Positions 43,596 to 55,264 of a stretch of 64,000 bases of DNA are shown here, piece after piece. The stretch comes from Blastococcus sp. LR1 (lineage in GTDB: Bacteria > Actinomycetota > Actinomycetes > Mycobacteriales > Geodermatophilaceae): the NCBI RefSeq assembly GCF_020166105.1, contig NZ_JAIUJY010000001.1, forward strand, positions 744,001-808,000. The letters are read 5' to 3'. The notes under the pieces are model-generated. The model searched no databases and was not told the DNA's origin. It saw nothing but the letters and a program-made list of their open reading frames with translations. Numbering within the stretch: the stretch's first letter is position 1; every line of letters starts with the position of its first letter. Made by a program: the position numbers and the translations under genes.

Positions 43596-44749
43596 TCAGC
43601 CGACGCCGAGGTCGCGGGCGATCAGCATCCGCTGCACCTCGGACGTCCCCTCGCCGATCTCCAGGATCTTGGCGTCGCGGTAGAAGCGGCCCACCGGGAA
43701 CTCGTTCATGAACCCGTACCCGCCGTGCACCTGGGTGGCGTAGCGGGCGTTGTCCATGGCGACCTCGGAGCTGTACAGCTTGGCGATCGACGCCTCCCGC
43801 CCGAACGGCTCACCGCGCAGCATCTTCTCCGCGGCCCGGTAGTAGGCCAGCCGCGCGGTGAAGGCGCGCACCTCCATGTCGGCGATCATGAACTGGATCG
43901 CCTGGTTCTTGCCGATCGGCTGCCCGAACGCCTCGCGCTGCGCCGCGTACTTCACCGACTCGTCGACGCACCCCTGAGCCAGCCCCACCGAGAGCGCTGA
44001 GATCGCGATCCGGCCCTCCCCGAGGATGGAGAGGAACTGCGCGTAGCCGCGGCCGCGGACGCCGACCAGGTTCTCCTCGGGCACCCGGCAGTCGTCGAAG
44101 GAGAGCTCGCGGGTGTCCGAGGCGTTCCAGCCGACCTTCGAGTACCGCTGGCCCACGGTGAAGCCCGGCGTCCCCGACGGCACGATGATCGCCGAGATCT
44201 CCTTGCCGCCGTCGGGCCGCGTGCCCGTGACGGCGGTGACGGTGACCAGCCCGGTCAGCTCGGTGCCGGAGTTGGTGATGAACGCCTTCGAGCCGTTGAT
44301 GACCCAGTGACCGTCCTCCAGCCGCGCGGTCGTGCGCGTGGCACCGGCGTCCGAACCGCCGCCGGGCTCGGTGAGACCGAAGGCGCCCAGCACCTCGCCG
44401 GTGCACATCCGGGGCAGCCACTCGTGCTTCTGCTCCTCGGTGCCGAACCGGTAGATCGGCATCGCACCCAGGGAGACGCCGGCCTCGAGCGTGATCGCCA
44501 CGGACTGGTCGACCCGGCCCAGTTCCTCGAGCGCGATGCACAGGTCGAAGTAGGTGCCGCCCCCGCCGCCGTACTCCTCGGGGAAGGGCAGGCCGAACAG
44601 CCCCAGCTCGCCCATCTGCCGCACGATCTGGGTCGGGAACTCGTCCCGCTCGTAGAACTCGCCGATCTGGGGGGCGACGACCTCGCGGGCGAACTCCTGG
44701 ACGGTCTTCCGCAGGGCCTCGGTCTCGGGGTCGAGCCGGTAGTCCAACA

Positions 44750-44750
<1 letters not shown>
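43596..44750 (-). CDS. Acyl-CoA dehydrogenase (isovaleryl-CoA dehydrogenase-like)
   Basis: 384-aa FAD flavoprotein oxidising a short branched acyl-CoA. Motifs: GLFGLPFPEEYGGGGGTYFD, FGLTEPGGGSDAGATRTTA, WVINGSKAFITNSG, QREAFGQPIGKNQAIQFMIADM, VHGGYGFMNEFPVGRFYRDAKI and IGEGTSEVQRMLIARDLG; the catalytic Glu of short-chain members lies in the YEGTS-type region (EIGEGTSEVQ). Context with methylcrotonyl-CoA carboxylase subunits makes isovaleryl-CoA (leucine catabolism) the best guess. ATGA overlap with the MCC alpha gene; last gene of the operon. Confidence 0.88.
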
Positions 44751-46764
<2,014 letters not shown>

Positions 46765-46768
<4 letters not shown>

Positions 46769-48378
46769 ATCCGGAAGACGCCGTAGCCGACGTCTTCGAG
46801 GGGCGCGTTGGCGCAGGCGGAGAGCGCGAGGCCCAGGACGGTGCGGGTGTCGGCCGGATCGATGACGCCGTCGTCCCAGAGCCGGGCGGTGGCGTAGTAG
46901 GGGTGGCCCTGCGACTCGTACTGCTCGCGGATCGGCGCCTTGAACGCCTCTTCCTCCTCGGCCGGCCACTCCTCGCCGCGGGCCTCGAGGCCGTCGCGGC
47001 GGACGGTCGCCAGCACCGAGGCCGCCTGCTCCCCGCCCATGACCGAGATGCGGGCGTTGGGCCAGGTGAAGAGGAACCGGGGCGAGTACGCCCGGCCGCA
47101 CATCGAGTAGTTGCCCGCGCCGAACGAGCCGCCGATGACGACGGTCAGCTTCGGCACCCGGGCGGTGGCGACCGCGGTGACCATCTTGGCGCCGTGCTTG
47201 GCGATGCCGCCGGCCTCGTAGTCGCGACCGACCATGAAGCCGGTGATGTTCTGCAGGAAGAGCAGCGGGATCTTGCGCTTGTCGCACAGCTCGATGAAGT
47301 GCGCGCCCTTGAGCGCGGACTCGGCGAACAGCACGCCGTTGTTCGCGATGATGCCGACCGGATGGCCGTGCAGCCGGGCGAAGCCGGTGACCAGCGTCTG
47401 CCCGTAGAGCGGCTTGAACTCGGCGAAGCGGGAGCCGTCGACCAGCCGGGCGATGACCTCCCGGACGTCGTAGGGAGTCCGCGGGTCCGCCGGCACCACC
47501 TCGGTCACCGACGCCGGCGCGGAGGCGGGCTCCTCGACGGGTTCGACGTCCCAGGGCCGGGGCTCGCGTGGGCCGAGGGTCGAGACGATCTGCCGGACGA
47601 TCTGCAGCGCGTGCGCGTCGTCGTCCGCCAGGTGGTCGGTCACGCCGCTGACCCGGCTGTGCAGGTCGCCGCCACCGAGGTCCTCGGCGGTGACGACCTC
47701 GCCGGTCGCCGCCTTCACCAGCGGCGGGCCGCCCAGGAAGATCGTGCCCTGGTCGCGGACGATCACGCACTCGTCGCTCATCGCCGGCACGTAGGCGCCG
47801 CCGGCGGTGCACGACCCCATCACCGCGGCGATCTGCGCGACGCCGGCCTTGGAGAGGTTCGCCTGGTTGAAGAAGATCCGGCCGAAGTGCTCGCGGTCGG
47901 GGAAGACCTCGTCCTGCATCGGCAGGAAGGCCCCGCCGGAGTCGACGAGGTAGATGCAGGGCAGCCGGTTGGACAGCGCCACCTCCTGCGCGCGCAGGTG
48001 CTTCTTCACCGTCATGGGGTAGTAGGTGCCGCCCTTGACGGTGGCGTCGTTGGCGACGATCACGCACTCGCGGCCGCTCACCCGCCCGATGCCGGTGATG
48101 ATCCCGGCGGCCGGCGCATCGCCGTCGTACATGCCGTGCGCCGCCAGCGCGGAGAGCTCGAGGAACGGGCTGCCCGGGTCGAGCAGGGCGTCGATCCGCT
48201 CGCGGGGCAGCAGCTTGCCGCGGGAGGAGTGCCGCTCGCGGGCGCGCTCACCGCCGCCGAGCGACACCCGCCGCAGCTGACCGGCCAGGTCGGCAGCCAA
48301 CTCGGCATGCGCCGCGGCGTTGCGGGCCGCCGCCTCGGGGTCGGCCGACTGGGCTCGGGGCAGCACCGGTGCGTCCAC
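46765..48378 (-). CDS. Methylcrotonyl-CoA carboxylase beta subunit (carboxyltransferase)
   Basis: 537-aa crotonase-fold carboxyltransferase. [80 protein letters not shown] and [31 protein letters not shown] are characteristic of MCC beta (LiuB/AccD1), distinct from propionyl-CoA carboxylases. It completes the leucine branch: 3-methylcrotonyl-CoA to 3-methylglutaconyl-CoA. First gene of the minus operon (beta, alpha, dehydrogenase), controlled from the region with two GTTAAC-N4-GTTCAC palindromes. Confidence 0.94.
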
Positions 48379-48386
48379 GGGCTGAG

Positions 48387-48446
48387 GTTAACGGTGGTTC
48401 ACAGCTGCGGTCCACTCCCCACGACGAGGAGTTAACAGTGGTTCAC
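48387..48446. promoter_or_regulatory. Two TetR-type operator copies
   Basis: GTTAACGGTGGTTCAC (48387-48402) and GTTAACAGTGGTTCAC (48431-48446) are the same 16-bp imperfect palindrome (GTtAAC-N4-GTTcAC) in direct orientation, 44 bp apart. They flank the divergent start region of the MCC operon and the TetR gene, whose -10 box (TAGCAT, 48455-48460) follows the second copy. Confidence 0.75.
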
Positions 48447-48466
48447 GGCCGCGCTAGCATCCCGGC

Positions 48467-49063
48467 ATGATCTCGACGCGGGACGCGGCGCTGCACGCCG
48501 ACGTCGACCGCCCGTCGCGCCGCGAGCAGATCCTGCAGGCCGCGGCCCAGCTGTTCGCCGAGCGCGGGTCCCGCGCGGTGGGTGTGGACGACGTCGGCGC
48601 CGCGGTGGGCGTGACGGGCCCGGCGATCTACCGGCACTTCGCGAGCAAGGACGCGATGCTCGCCGAGATGCTGCTGCGGATCAGCGAGCGACTGGCCGAG
48701 GGTGGCCGGGCGCGGGTCGCGGCCGCCGGCGCGGATCCGGAGGCCCAGCTGCGCGCGCTGATCGACTTCCAGGTCGAGTTCGCCCTCGACAACCCGGCGC
48801 TGATCGTGGTGCACGACCGCGACCTCCCGTCGCTGGCCGAGGAGCAGGCCGGCCAGGTGCGCCGGCTGCAGCGCCAGTACGTCGAGGTGTGGGTGGCGGT
48901 GCTGGCACGCCTGCACCCCGGCGCGGAGGCCGCCACCTGCCGGGCACGGGCGCACGCCGTCTTCGGGCTGATCAACTCCACCCCGCACAGCGCTGGCCGG
49001 CTGGACCGCTCCGCCATGGCCGCACTGCTGACTGCGATGGCCTGGGCCGCCGCGACCGCCTGA
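48467..49063 (+). CDS. TetR family regulator of the MCC operon
   Basis: 198 aa. HTH about 17-65: SRREQILQAAAQLFAERG, VDDVGAAVGVTGPAIYRHFASKDAML; the C-terminal domain (QLRALIDFQVEFALDNPALIVVHDRDL, RAHAVFGLINSTPHSA) is of the type found in actinobacterial fatty-acyl/branched-chain catabolism regulators. It starts 12 nt after TAGCAT with no RBS (leaderless) and sits beside the two operator copies. Probable ligand: an acyl-CoA of the leucine route (inference). Confidence 0.9.
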   Translation: MISTRDAALHADVDRPSRREQILQAAAQLFAERGSRAVGVDDVGAAVGVTGPAIYRHFASKDAMLAEMLLRISERLAEGGRARVAAAGADPEAQLRALIDFQVEFALDNPALIVVHDRDLPSLAEEQAGQVRRLQRQYVEVWVAVLARLHPGAEAATCRARAHAVFGLINSTPHSAGRLDRSAMAALLTAMAWAAATA

Positions 49064-49322
49064 CCGTGCAGACCGACCGAACGTGGTCGCCTCCACCCTC
49101 GCCGGGTCGAATACACATCTACAGCCCCTTCCGCGCCCCTGCCCGCAGCATCGATCACGGGCGACAAGAGTCGTTCTGGTCGAATACGGCGGCCCAGGGC
49201 AGGAGGACGCTCTCCGTCGGCCTTCCCCGTCTCAGAGGATCCGGGCGCATATCGGAGCAGGAATAGCCGAAGCTATTGACGCGACGACTACTGATACCCA
49301 AGATTCACCTTCCCCGCTACCG

Positions 49323-49878
49323 GAAGGTGCTTCAGCGAAGTCTCGGGTCCTAGTCGCAATTTGTGCTGCGTTACTGCTTGTCAGCAGTCGGGGCGGGGGC
49401 GGCGAACGCCGCTCCCAAGGGCCCCCGAGTGATCGACGATCCCCCTGGCTCGCAGTACGCAAACAGCTGGGAGGTCGACACGCCTCCCGCCGAGGCTTCG
49501 ACCGGCGATGGCATGTCGACGGCCAACTGGCCAGTGGGAGTGTGCCGAGGGACCTTCTCGAATGCGATTCGGAATACGAGATCGGTCCAGTTCGGCGCCT
49601 ACTGGCAGTGCACGTCGGGCTCGGTCTACACCGAGATCAAGGCAGGCGTTCAGGTGTGCGATCGGGTAGGTGCCAACTACGGGTGCAATAAGGAGACCAC
49701 TCGATTCGATTCGATCACCCGCAAGGCAACCGGCTACATGAATCGTTCCGACGCCAGCTATCCCTGCACTCCTGGTGTGACCCGTTACTACAGGCCGGTC
49801 GCCGTTCAAATGTCTGTGAACCATCAGCCCGTGTACGACAAGCTCGGAACGATCGTCAGCGTGGGCTGCGGCACCTGA
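49323..49878 (+). pseudogene. Frameshifted small secreted Cys-containing protein in a low-GC patch
   Basis: A signal peptide is readable only across two frames: SAKSRVLVAICAALLLVS in one frame, then, after one surplus base near 49386, VGAGAANAAPKGP in the frame that stays open to 49878. The mature part has six Cys (GVCRGTF, AYWQCTSG, VQVCDRV, YGCNKE, SYPCTPG, VGCGT) and many Asn/Thr/Tyr, suggesting a disulfide-bonded exported protein. No usable start codon is seen upstream in the signal-peptide frame, so the 5' end is also damaged or misread. GC content is clearly lower than the surroundings, consistent with transfer. The gap 49064-49322 shows nothing else. Confidence 0.45.
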
Positions 49879-49999
49879 TCGCGGGCCGTGCCTACGGTGA
49901 CGGTCTTCCGCTGACCCCCGAATAGCGGCGGGCGGTCATGCCCCTGGTGTGATCGCCCGCTGCACCGCCGTCGATGCACCGTACCGAGGAGAGCCAGCC

Positions 50000-50740
50000 G
50001 TGAACGAAGGGCCAGAGCCCACCGAGCCGAGCGGCGGCGGGCTCATCGAGCTCATGCAGGACGCAGACTCCTCGTGGACGACCGCGCGCGGCGTGTGGAG
50101 GCATTGGCGGCGTCACGATCTGGTCCTGCTCGCCTTCGACCAGCACTTCGCTCGTCTGGCGGCGTCCGGCTCGGCGGTGTGGGAATCACCAACTCTCCCA
50201 TCGGAAGGGAGCCGACCTGCGGTCGTCGAGGCACTCCGAACGGTCACGGTCGATCGCAACGGCACCAGGGTGCGCGTCGAGCGGCTGTCCTCCCAGGGTG
50301 ACGACACACCGCCGGACCTCCTGGTGCTCGACGGGCCGATCTTCTGGGTGCGCACCGGCCCGAAGGTGTCGACCAACGTGGGCGATCCGGGACTGAGCCA
50401 CGGAGGTGCAGAGGCGCTGGCCCTCTTGCGCCCCGGACGCCTGCCGAAGCTCTTCGAGCTCAGACCCGTCAGCAGGTCACGCGTCGCTGGGCGGCACTGC
50501 TACACGGTCACTCTCGTTCCCCGAGCCGAGACCCAGGACCAGGATCCAGCTGCCAACGCCCTAGGGATGATCGCCGGCGGTGACGAGTTCGTCCTGGAGG
50601 TCGATGTCCTCACCGGGCTCGTGCTCCGGGCGACCAAGATCGTCGACGGCCTGAGCGCCGAGATCCACGAGTGGCTCAGCCTCGAGCTCGATGTACCGGT
50701 CGCCGATTCGGACTTCGCACCGCTGACCGCGACGACCTGA
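50000..50740 (+). CDS. Hypothetical protein, possible LolA/LppX-like fold
   Basis: 246 aa, no signal peptide. Beta-rich middle (RTVTVDRNGTRVRVERLSS, DLLVLDGPIFWVRTGP, GRHCYTVTLVPRAETQ) and a C-terminal pattern (DEFVLEVDVLTGLVLRATKI, SLELDVPVADSDFAP) that recalls LolA-type or outer-membrane-lipoprotein-sorting-like domains of actinobacteria. I cannot name it with certainty. The GTG at 50000 has GAGGAG 9 nt upstream; an ATG-like alternative frame start at 49949 is less likely. Composition is slightly less GC-rich than nearby genes. Confidence 0.6.
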   Translation: MNEGPEPTEPSGGGLIELMQDADSSWTTARGVWRHWRRHDLVLLAFDQHFARLAASGSAVWESPTLPSEGSRPAVVEALRTVTVDRNGTRVRVERLSSQGDDTPPDLLVLDGPIFWVRTGPKVSTNVGDPGLSHGGAEALALLRPGRLPKLFELRPVSRSRVAGRHCYTVTLVPRAETQDQDPAANALGMIAGGDEFVLEVDVLTGLVLRATKIVDGLSAEIHEWLSLELDVPVADSDFAPLTATT

Positions 50741-50764
50741 GGGCTCGTCGGCCCGAGGGCCCGG

Positions 50765-52492
50765 CTACTTCGGCAGAGGGGGAACCGGCAGCGCCAGGCC
50801 CGCGGTGGCGACGGCGTCGATCGCCGCGGTGCTGCCCGCCGTCGCCGGGTCCGACCACGAGCTCTCCACGATCGTGACCGTGGCTCCGGAGACGGCGCTG
50901 GCGTACTCGGCGGAGCTCAGCGCCTCCGGGGCGCCGTCGAACGTGACGCCCTCGCGCAGCAGGTCGCTGACGTTGCCGCTGCCGTTGGTGTCGGCCAGCC
51001 CGCGCAGCTGCCGCGCCGTCGCCGGGTCGGCCATGGCCACCCGGGACACCGAGACCACGACCGGAGCGCCCTCGACGCTCGCGGAGTACAGCGCCCGGGA
51101 GAGCCCGAGGCAGTCGGTGCCCTCCAGGAAGGTGGCCACGTCCCCGTAGGCGTGCCCGGCGCAGGTGTCGTCGACCTGCACCTGCTCGACGGTGAAGCGG
51201 GTCCCCCCGGCGGGCAGCACGTCGCCGGGCACGGGGCCCACCTCGGCCGTCGGGGTCGCCGCGGCGGTTCCGCCGTTCCCGGACCCGCCCTCCGGGTCGC
51301 CGGAGTTCACCAGCCACACGGCGACGCCGCAGACGACGACCAGCGCGAGCACCGCTGCGGCGACGACCAGCGTCCAGCGGGACCGGTCGCCGCCGGACCC
51401 GGGCTCGGTCGGCGATCGGTCCGGGCCAGCAGGGAGCCACGCGGGCGACAGCGGCGGCCGCGGCGGCGGCTCTTCGGCCCGCGGGGTCACCGGCTGGACG
51501 GCCGTCCGCGCCGGTCCCGCCTGCTCCGGCTCGGGCGCGGCACCCGCGAACAGGCCGCCAATCCCGGCGTCACCCTTCGGCGGGGAGGCCGGGCCGTCGA
51601 CGGCGACGGTGTCCCGCTGCCCGGTCAGGTTGGGCGCCGCCCGCGGTGGCGCCGCGGCCGACACGGCGGCGGCGTGCCCGGAGGCGACCGAGGCGGCGAC
51701 CGCGCGCGCGACCGCGGTGGCGCTCAGCGGATCGGCGGCGCCGCGAACCGGGGCGCTGCCCTCCGAGGGCGGCGCGGCGGGGTCGGCGATCATCGGCGCG
51801 GCGGCCATGGCGGCCGGGGTCAGCAGCTGCGGACGGCGCAGCACGTAGGGCGAGTAGGGGAAGGCCTCCCCGTTCAGCTCCTCGACGGTCGGTCCGCGGC
51901 CGGGGAGCTCCAGCGCCAGCAGCGCCGCGCGCACGTCGGCCGTCGTCCAGAGCCGGGGGTTGTCGACGCCGGCGTGCCGGCTGGCCCGGGCGAAGGCCAG
52001 CAGCAGCGACCTCGGCTCGAGGGTGGCGACGATGTCGCCCTCCCCCAGGTCGCCGTCGGCCGGCACCAGTCCGGTGACCTCGCCGACGAGGACCGTGAGC
52101 CGGGCGATCCGGCCGGGCTCGAGCCCTGCCCGGCGCAGCTTCACCGCGGTGTCCATGCCGGCCCGCATCAGCCCGTCGAGCGGGCTGGACCCGCCTCCGG
52201 CGAGCTGCAGCACCTGGCTGTCCCCGCCCTCGGCGGCGATGCTCCACGCACCCTCCGGCGTGGCCGTGACGACGCCGGACTGCCGCGCCACCTCGACCAC
52301 CCGGATCACTGCGACGCCCTCGGGCACGAGCAGGACGGCGTCGGACTGCCGGCGCCCCAGCGGCCCGTCCACCAGCGGGATCGACGCGACCACCGCGGCG
52401 CGGACCGAGGCGCCGGTGTCCCACCGCGACAGCTCGCCGAAGAAGGCGCGCTCCCCCGCCGTCTGCAACGGCTCGGGAGTCAGGACCAGCAC
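50765..52492 (-). CDS. Single-pass membrane protein of unknown function
   Basis: 575 aa. N-terminal globular part (about 1-230) with regular secondary structure (GERAFFGELSRWDTGASVRAAVV, DAVLLVPEGVAVIRVVEV, VATLEPRSLLLAFARASRHA), an Ala/Pro-rich linker (about 240-375), a transmembrane helix (WTLVVAAAVLALVVVCGVAVWLV, about 385) and an extracytoplasmic domain of about 150 residues with two Cys (DDTCAGHAYG, EGTDCLGLSR) that could form a disulfide. The N-terminus vaguely recalls NERD-type nuclease domains, but no catalytic set is evident. Function unknown. The 153-bp gap to the next gene holds nothing recognisable. Confidence 0.65.
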   Translation of the reverse strand: MLVLTPEPLQTAGERAFFGELSRWDTGASVRAAVVASIPLVDGPLGRRQSDAVLLVPEGVAVIRVVEVARQSGVVTATPEGAWSIAAEGGDSQVLQLAGGGSSPLDGLMRAGMDTAVKLRRAGLEPGRIARLTVLVGEVTGLVPADGDLGEGDIVATLEPRSLLLAFARASRHAGVDNPRLWTTADVRAALLALELPGRGPTVEELNGEAFPYSPYVLRRPQLLTPAAMAAAPMIADPAAPPSEGSAPVRGAADPLSATAVARAVAASVASGHAAAVSAAAPPRAAPNLTGQRDTVAVDGPASPPKGDAGIGGLFAGAAPEPEQAGPARTAVQPVTPRAEEPPPRPPLSPAWLPAGPDRSPTEPGSGGDRSRWTLVVAAAVLALVVVCGVAVWLVNSGDPEGGSGNGGTAAATPTAEVGPVPGDVLPAGGTRFTVEQVQVDDTCAGHAYGDVATFLEGTDCLGLSRALYSASVEGAPVVVSVSRVAMADPATARQLRGLADTNGSGNVSDLLREGVTFDGAPEALSSAEYASAVSGATVTIVESSWSDPATAGSTAAIDAVATAGLALPVPPLPK

Positions 52493-52645
52493 GTCGTCGT
52501 CCTCCGGGCGCTCGCTCGTTCGGTTCCGGTCTGCGCCGCCGGGCGCACGTCGGGGTGCGGGCTCCGGCGCCCCCGTGACGCAGCCACCGTCGACGCTACG
52601 TCATCCCCGCAGCCGCTCCGGCGCTCCGCGCCGAGGCGGAGCGGG

Positions 52646-53821
52646 TCAGGCGGTGGCGGTCTCGGCGAGCACTGCGGGCTCGTCGGCGACCCGCCAGCGG
52701 GCCAGCCAGGAGCTGCGCCCGACGAGGTCGACCAGTGCCCAGAGCACCGCGAAACCGACGGCGACCGGCAGCGCCGACCACCAGTTCCACGGCGGCAGCA
52801 GGCCCATGGCCTCCAGCGGGAACGCCAGGCCGTAGACGGCCGCGGTGACCGCGATCCCCGCGGCCCAGCCCGGCACGCGGTGGGTGACGGCGACGTCGAT
52901 GAGCACGGCACCGAGGATCAGCACGACCGGGAGCACCGAGGACGGGAAGCCCATCGCGACCAGCGCCAGCCACATGACCCCGCGGTAGCCCAGGTAGACG
53001 ACGGCGATGACCGTCGCGGTCCAGCGCAGGCCGACCATCTTGCGGGCCACGACCAGGGAGAGCAGCCCCGCGCAGATCAGCCAGGCCGGGTGCACCCAGG
53101 AGGGCACCGGCAGCATGAACATGGCCGGCGTCTGGCCCTGGGCGGCGGCGAAGTCCAGGAGCATCGGCTCGGCCGTCGTGCGGCCGGCCTGGTAGGCCTC
53201 CAGCGACAGGACCCCGTACTCCTGGTGCTGGTTCGGGAAGACGACGTTCTCGACGAAGAACAGCCACAGCCCCAGCGAGACGAGGTCGCGCACCCGGCCC
53301 GGCGCGGCGTAGAGCCACCAGCCGCGCAGCGCGCCGGCCAGCATGATCGCCGTGCCGAGGTAGAGCAGCGCGTGGCTCGGGCTCCAGCTGGTGATGTCCA
53401 GCCCGTTGATGCGGTGGTTGACGATGTCGATCGGGATCGCCACCAGGAAGGTGCCGATGCCCACCTGCATGAGCCGCAGCGCCCGGCGGTCGACGCCGTA
53501 GCCGCTGTAGCTGTGGAAGAGCACCAGGACGACGACGACCGCGGTGCCGACGGTGTTGAGCAGGTGCGGCGGTGCCAGGTCGTCGCGCAGCCACTTGAAG
53601 TGCCACGAGACGTCCCACGACGAGCCCAGCATCTTCAGCAGGAAAGCCCCGAGCCAGGCGGTGTAGATCCACCGCAGCTCGGTCTGGTCCGTGGCCCGCC
53701 CCGGGCGGCCGGGCGTCATGTAGGCAGTCCAGAGCCACCGGAGGAGCGCCACGGGGTGGGCCAGCCCTGCGCGGAGCGTTCCCGGGGCCTCGGGCGTGGT
53801 GCGTGCGGGTGCAGTCGACAC
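52646..53821 (-). CDS. Polytopic membrane protein of unknown function
   Basis: 391 aa with about nine hydrophobic segments ([161 protein letters not shown]). Possible metal/haem ligands include [26 protein letters not shown] and NQHQEYG. No family recognised. It shares a 158-bp divergent gap with orn. Confidence 0.7.
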   Translation of the reverse strand: MSTAPARTTPEAPGTLRAGLAHPVALLRWLWTAYMTPGRPGRATDQTELRWIYTAWLGAFLLKMLGSSWDVSWHFKWLRDDLAPPHLLNTVGTAVVVVLVLFHSYSGYGVDRRALRLMQVGIGTFLVAIPIDIVNHRINGLDITSWSPSHALLYLGTAIMLAGALRGWWLYAAPGRVRDLVSLGLWLFFVENVVFPNQHQEYGVLSLEAYQAGRTTAEPMLLDFAAAQGQTPAMFMLPVPSWVHPAWLICAGLLSLVVARKMVGLRWTATVIAVVYLGYRGVMWLALVAMGFPSSVLPVVLILGAVLIDVAVTHRVPGWAAGIAVTAAVYGLAFPLEAMGLLPPWNWWSALPVAVGFAVLWALVDLVGRSSWLARWRVADEPAVLAETATA

Positions 53822-53979
53822 AGGGATTGCTTCCTGACGTGAGGCGTTCCGGCGACCCTAGCGGTGAACCGGGCCGTGGCCGAGCGTTTCGGCTCGCGCC
53901 GTTGCCGCTGGTGCGCCAGAGCCGACACCCGCGGGGCGATCGGGGCGCACGCGACGGGCGGTGCGTACTCTCAGCCGAC

Positions 53980-54627
53980 GTGGCGGAGAGCGCGGGACAC
54001 CTGGTCTGGATCGACTGCGAGATGACCGGTCTGGACCTCATCAACGACAAGCTCATCGAGATCGCGGTGCTGATCACCGACTCCGACCTCAACGTGCTGG
54101 ACCCCGGTCTGGACCTGATCATCTCCGCCGACGACGCCGACCTCGACGGCATGACCGAGTTCGTGCGGGACATGCACGCGAAGTCCGGGCTCACCGACGA
54201 GGTCCGCGCGGCGACGCTCACGGTCGCCGAGGCCGAGCAGCAGGTCCTGGCGTACATCAAGCGGTTCGTGCCGGAGCGCCGGACCGCCCCCCTGTGCGGC
54301 AACTCGATCGGCACCGACCGCGGCTTCCTCGCCCGCGACATGCCCGAGCTCGACGACCACCTGCACTACCGGATGGTCGACGTCTCCTCGGTCAAGGAGC
54401 TGGCCCGGCGCTGGTACCCGCGGGTGTACTTCGCCCAGCCGGCCAAGGGCCTGGCCCACCGCGCGCTGGCCGACATCATCGAGTCGGTGCGCGAGCTGGC
54501 CTACTACCGGCAGACGCTGTTCGTGCCGACGCCCGGCCCGAACAGCGATCAGGCGAAGAGCGCCGCGGAGCAGGTGACCGGCTCGTTCAGCGAGCTGCTG
54601 AGCGCGGGCGACGCCGGCACCGCCTGA
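53980..54627 (+). CDS. orn: Oligoribonuclease
   Basis: 215-aa DEDDh 3'-5' exoribonuclease that clears di- to pentanucleotides, including pGpG from c-di-GMP breakdown. Exo [11 protein letters not shown], Exo [34 protein letters not shown] and Exo III with [11 protein letters not shown] contain the DEDD residues. Length is normal. The GTG start at 53980 follows TACTCT (53966-53971) with no RBS: leaderless. A link to the PAS-GGDEF-EAL protein earlier in the window is metabolic, not positional. Confidence 0.96.
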   Translation: MAESAGHLVWIDCEMTGLDLINDKLIEIAVLITDSDLNVLDPGLDLIISADDADLDGMTEFVRDMHAKSGLTDEVRAATLTVAEAEQQVLAYIKRFVPERRTAPLCGNSIGTDRGFLARDMPELDDHLHYRMVDVSSVKELARRWYPRVYFAQPAKGLAHRALADIIESVRELAYYRQTLFVPTPGPNSDQAKSAAEQVTGSFSELLSAGDAGTA

Positions 54628-54715
54628 CGCCTGCCGATCCCCCGGCGGATCGGCCCGCGGTCTCCGGTATCGTTGCCGCGTTCCCTCGGGCGTCCGCGTC
54701 CGGGGTGGGCACACG

Positions 54716-54791
54716 GTGGGTGTAGCTCAGTTGGTAGAGCGCCAGGTTGTGATCCTGGATGTCGCGGGTTCAAGTCCCGTCACTCACCCCA
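54716..54791 (+). tRNA. tRNA-His (anticodon GUG)
   Basis: Acceptor GTGGGTG (54716-54722) pairs with CACTCAC (54781-54787, one G-U). Anticodon loop TTGTGAT gives GTG. Discriminator C54788 faces G54715, the expected G-1:C73 identity pair of tRNA-His. CCA is encoded (54789-54791). Confidence 0.96.
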
Positions 54792-54795
54792 CGAA

Positions 54796-54830
54796 GAGAG
54801 GCCCCGGTCGGTTACCGACCGGGGCCTCTC
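54796..54830. terminator. Terminator hairpin after tRNA-His
   Basis: GAGAGGCCCCGGTCGGT (54796-54812) and its exact reverse complement (54814-54830) around one T: 17-bp perfect arms, 4 nt beyond the tRNA. Confidence 0.85.
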
Positions 54831-54866
54831 GCCGTTCCGGGTGACCCCCCGGACCCCGGGTGGCGG

Positions 54867-54882
54867 ATACCCCCCGGGGTAT
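54867..54882. promoter_or_regulatory. CsoR/CstR-type operator (autoregulatory)
   Basis: ATACCCC-CC-GGGGTAT is a perfect 7-bp inverted repeat. It abuts the -10 box TACCGT (54884-54889) and the GTG of the CstR-like gene (54897), so bound repressor would block initiation. Confidence 0.75.
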
Positions 54883-54896
54883 GTACCGTCGTCGCC

Positions 54897-55163
54897 GTGG
54901 ACATCCCCCAGGGCGAGCTCGCCGACGTCGTCAAGCGGCTCAAGCGCATCGAGGGTCAGATCGGCGGCATCGTCCGCATGATCGAGGACGGCCGGGACTG
55001 CTCCGCCGTCGTCACCCAGCTGGCCGCCGCCTCCAAGGCGCTGAGCAAGGCCGGCTTCGCCGTCGTCTCGACGGGAATGCGCTACTGCTCGACCAACGAG
55101 GACGGCGAGACGCGCGAGGTCGACCTCCGCGAGCTCGAACGCCTCTTCCTCTCCCTCGCCTGA
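54897..55163 (+). CDS. CsoR/CstR-family repressor (CstR-like persulfide sensor)
   Basis: 88 aa, all-helical DUF156 fold (DVVKRLKRIEGQIGGIVRMIEDGRDC, QLAAASKALSKAGFAVVSTGMRYC). C35 and C64 are in the positions of the two conserved Cys; the His that completes the Cu(I) site in CsoR is Gly here (G60). The Cys pair without His is the CstR pattern, which senses persulfides. The next gene encodes an MBL-rhodanese fusion and later a TauE/SafE exporter, so sulfur-stress control is the best reading. GTG start 13 nt after TACCGT; leaderless. Confidence 0.85.
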   Translation: MDIPQGELADVVKRLKRIEGQIGGIVRMIEDGRDCSAVVTQLAAASKALSKAGFAVVSTGMRYCSTNEDGETREVDLRELERLFLSLA

Positions 55164-55221
55164 CAGCCGCCTGACGCCGGGACGAACCTTCCGGTTCCTG
55201 CGTCATCTGGATACCCCTGCC

Positions 55222-55251
55222 CCGTACCGTACCGTACCGTACCTTATCGTA
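55222..55251. repeat. CCGTA pentanucleotide tandem repeat
   Basis: Four perfect CCGTA units (55222-55241) and two degenerate ones (CCTTA, TCGTA) occupy the gap between the cstR-like and MBL-rhodanese genes, ending 13 nt before the GTG. An ATACCCC half-site (55211-55217) precedes them. Confidence 0.7.
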
Positions 55252-55264
55252 CCTAGGAGCTTCC

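Noticed and set aside
46769-48067. N-terminal extension of the MCC alpha subunit through the beta gene
   Set aside because: Overlaps the carboxyltransferase gene; translation upstream of VSQMFETV is Arg/Gly-rich shadow.
49363-49878. Accepting GTG 49363 as the true start of the secreted protein
   Set aside because: It starts in the middle of a signal peptide that is clearly encoded in another frame; no RBS.
54716-54830. Integration (att) site at tRNA-His
   Set aside because: No integrase gene and no duplicated tRNA 3' end nearby; the following hairpin explains the downstream sequence.
55222-55251. CRISPR or iteron-like array
   Set aside because: Units of 5 bp without spacers; a simple tandem repeat.
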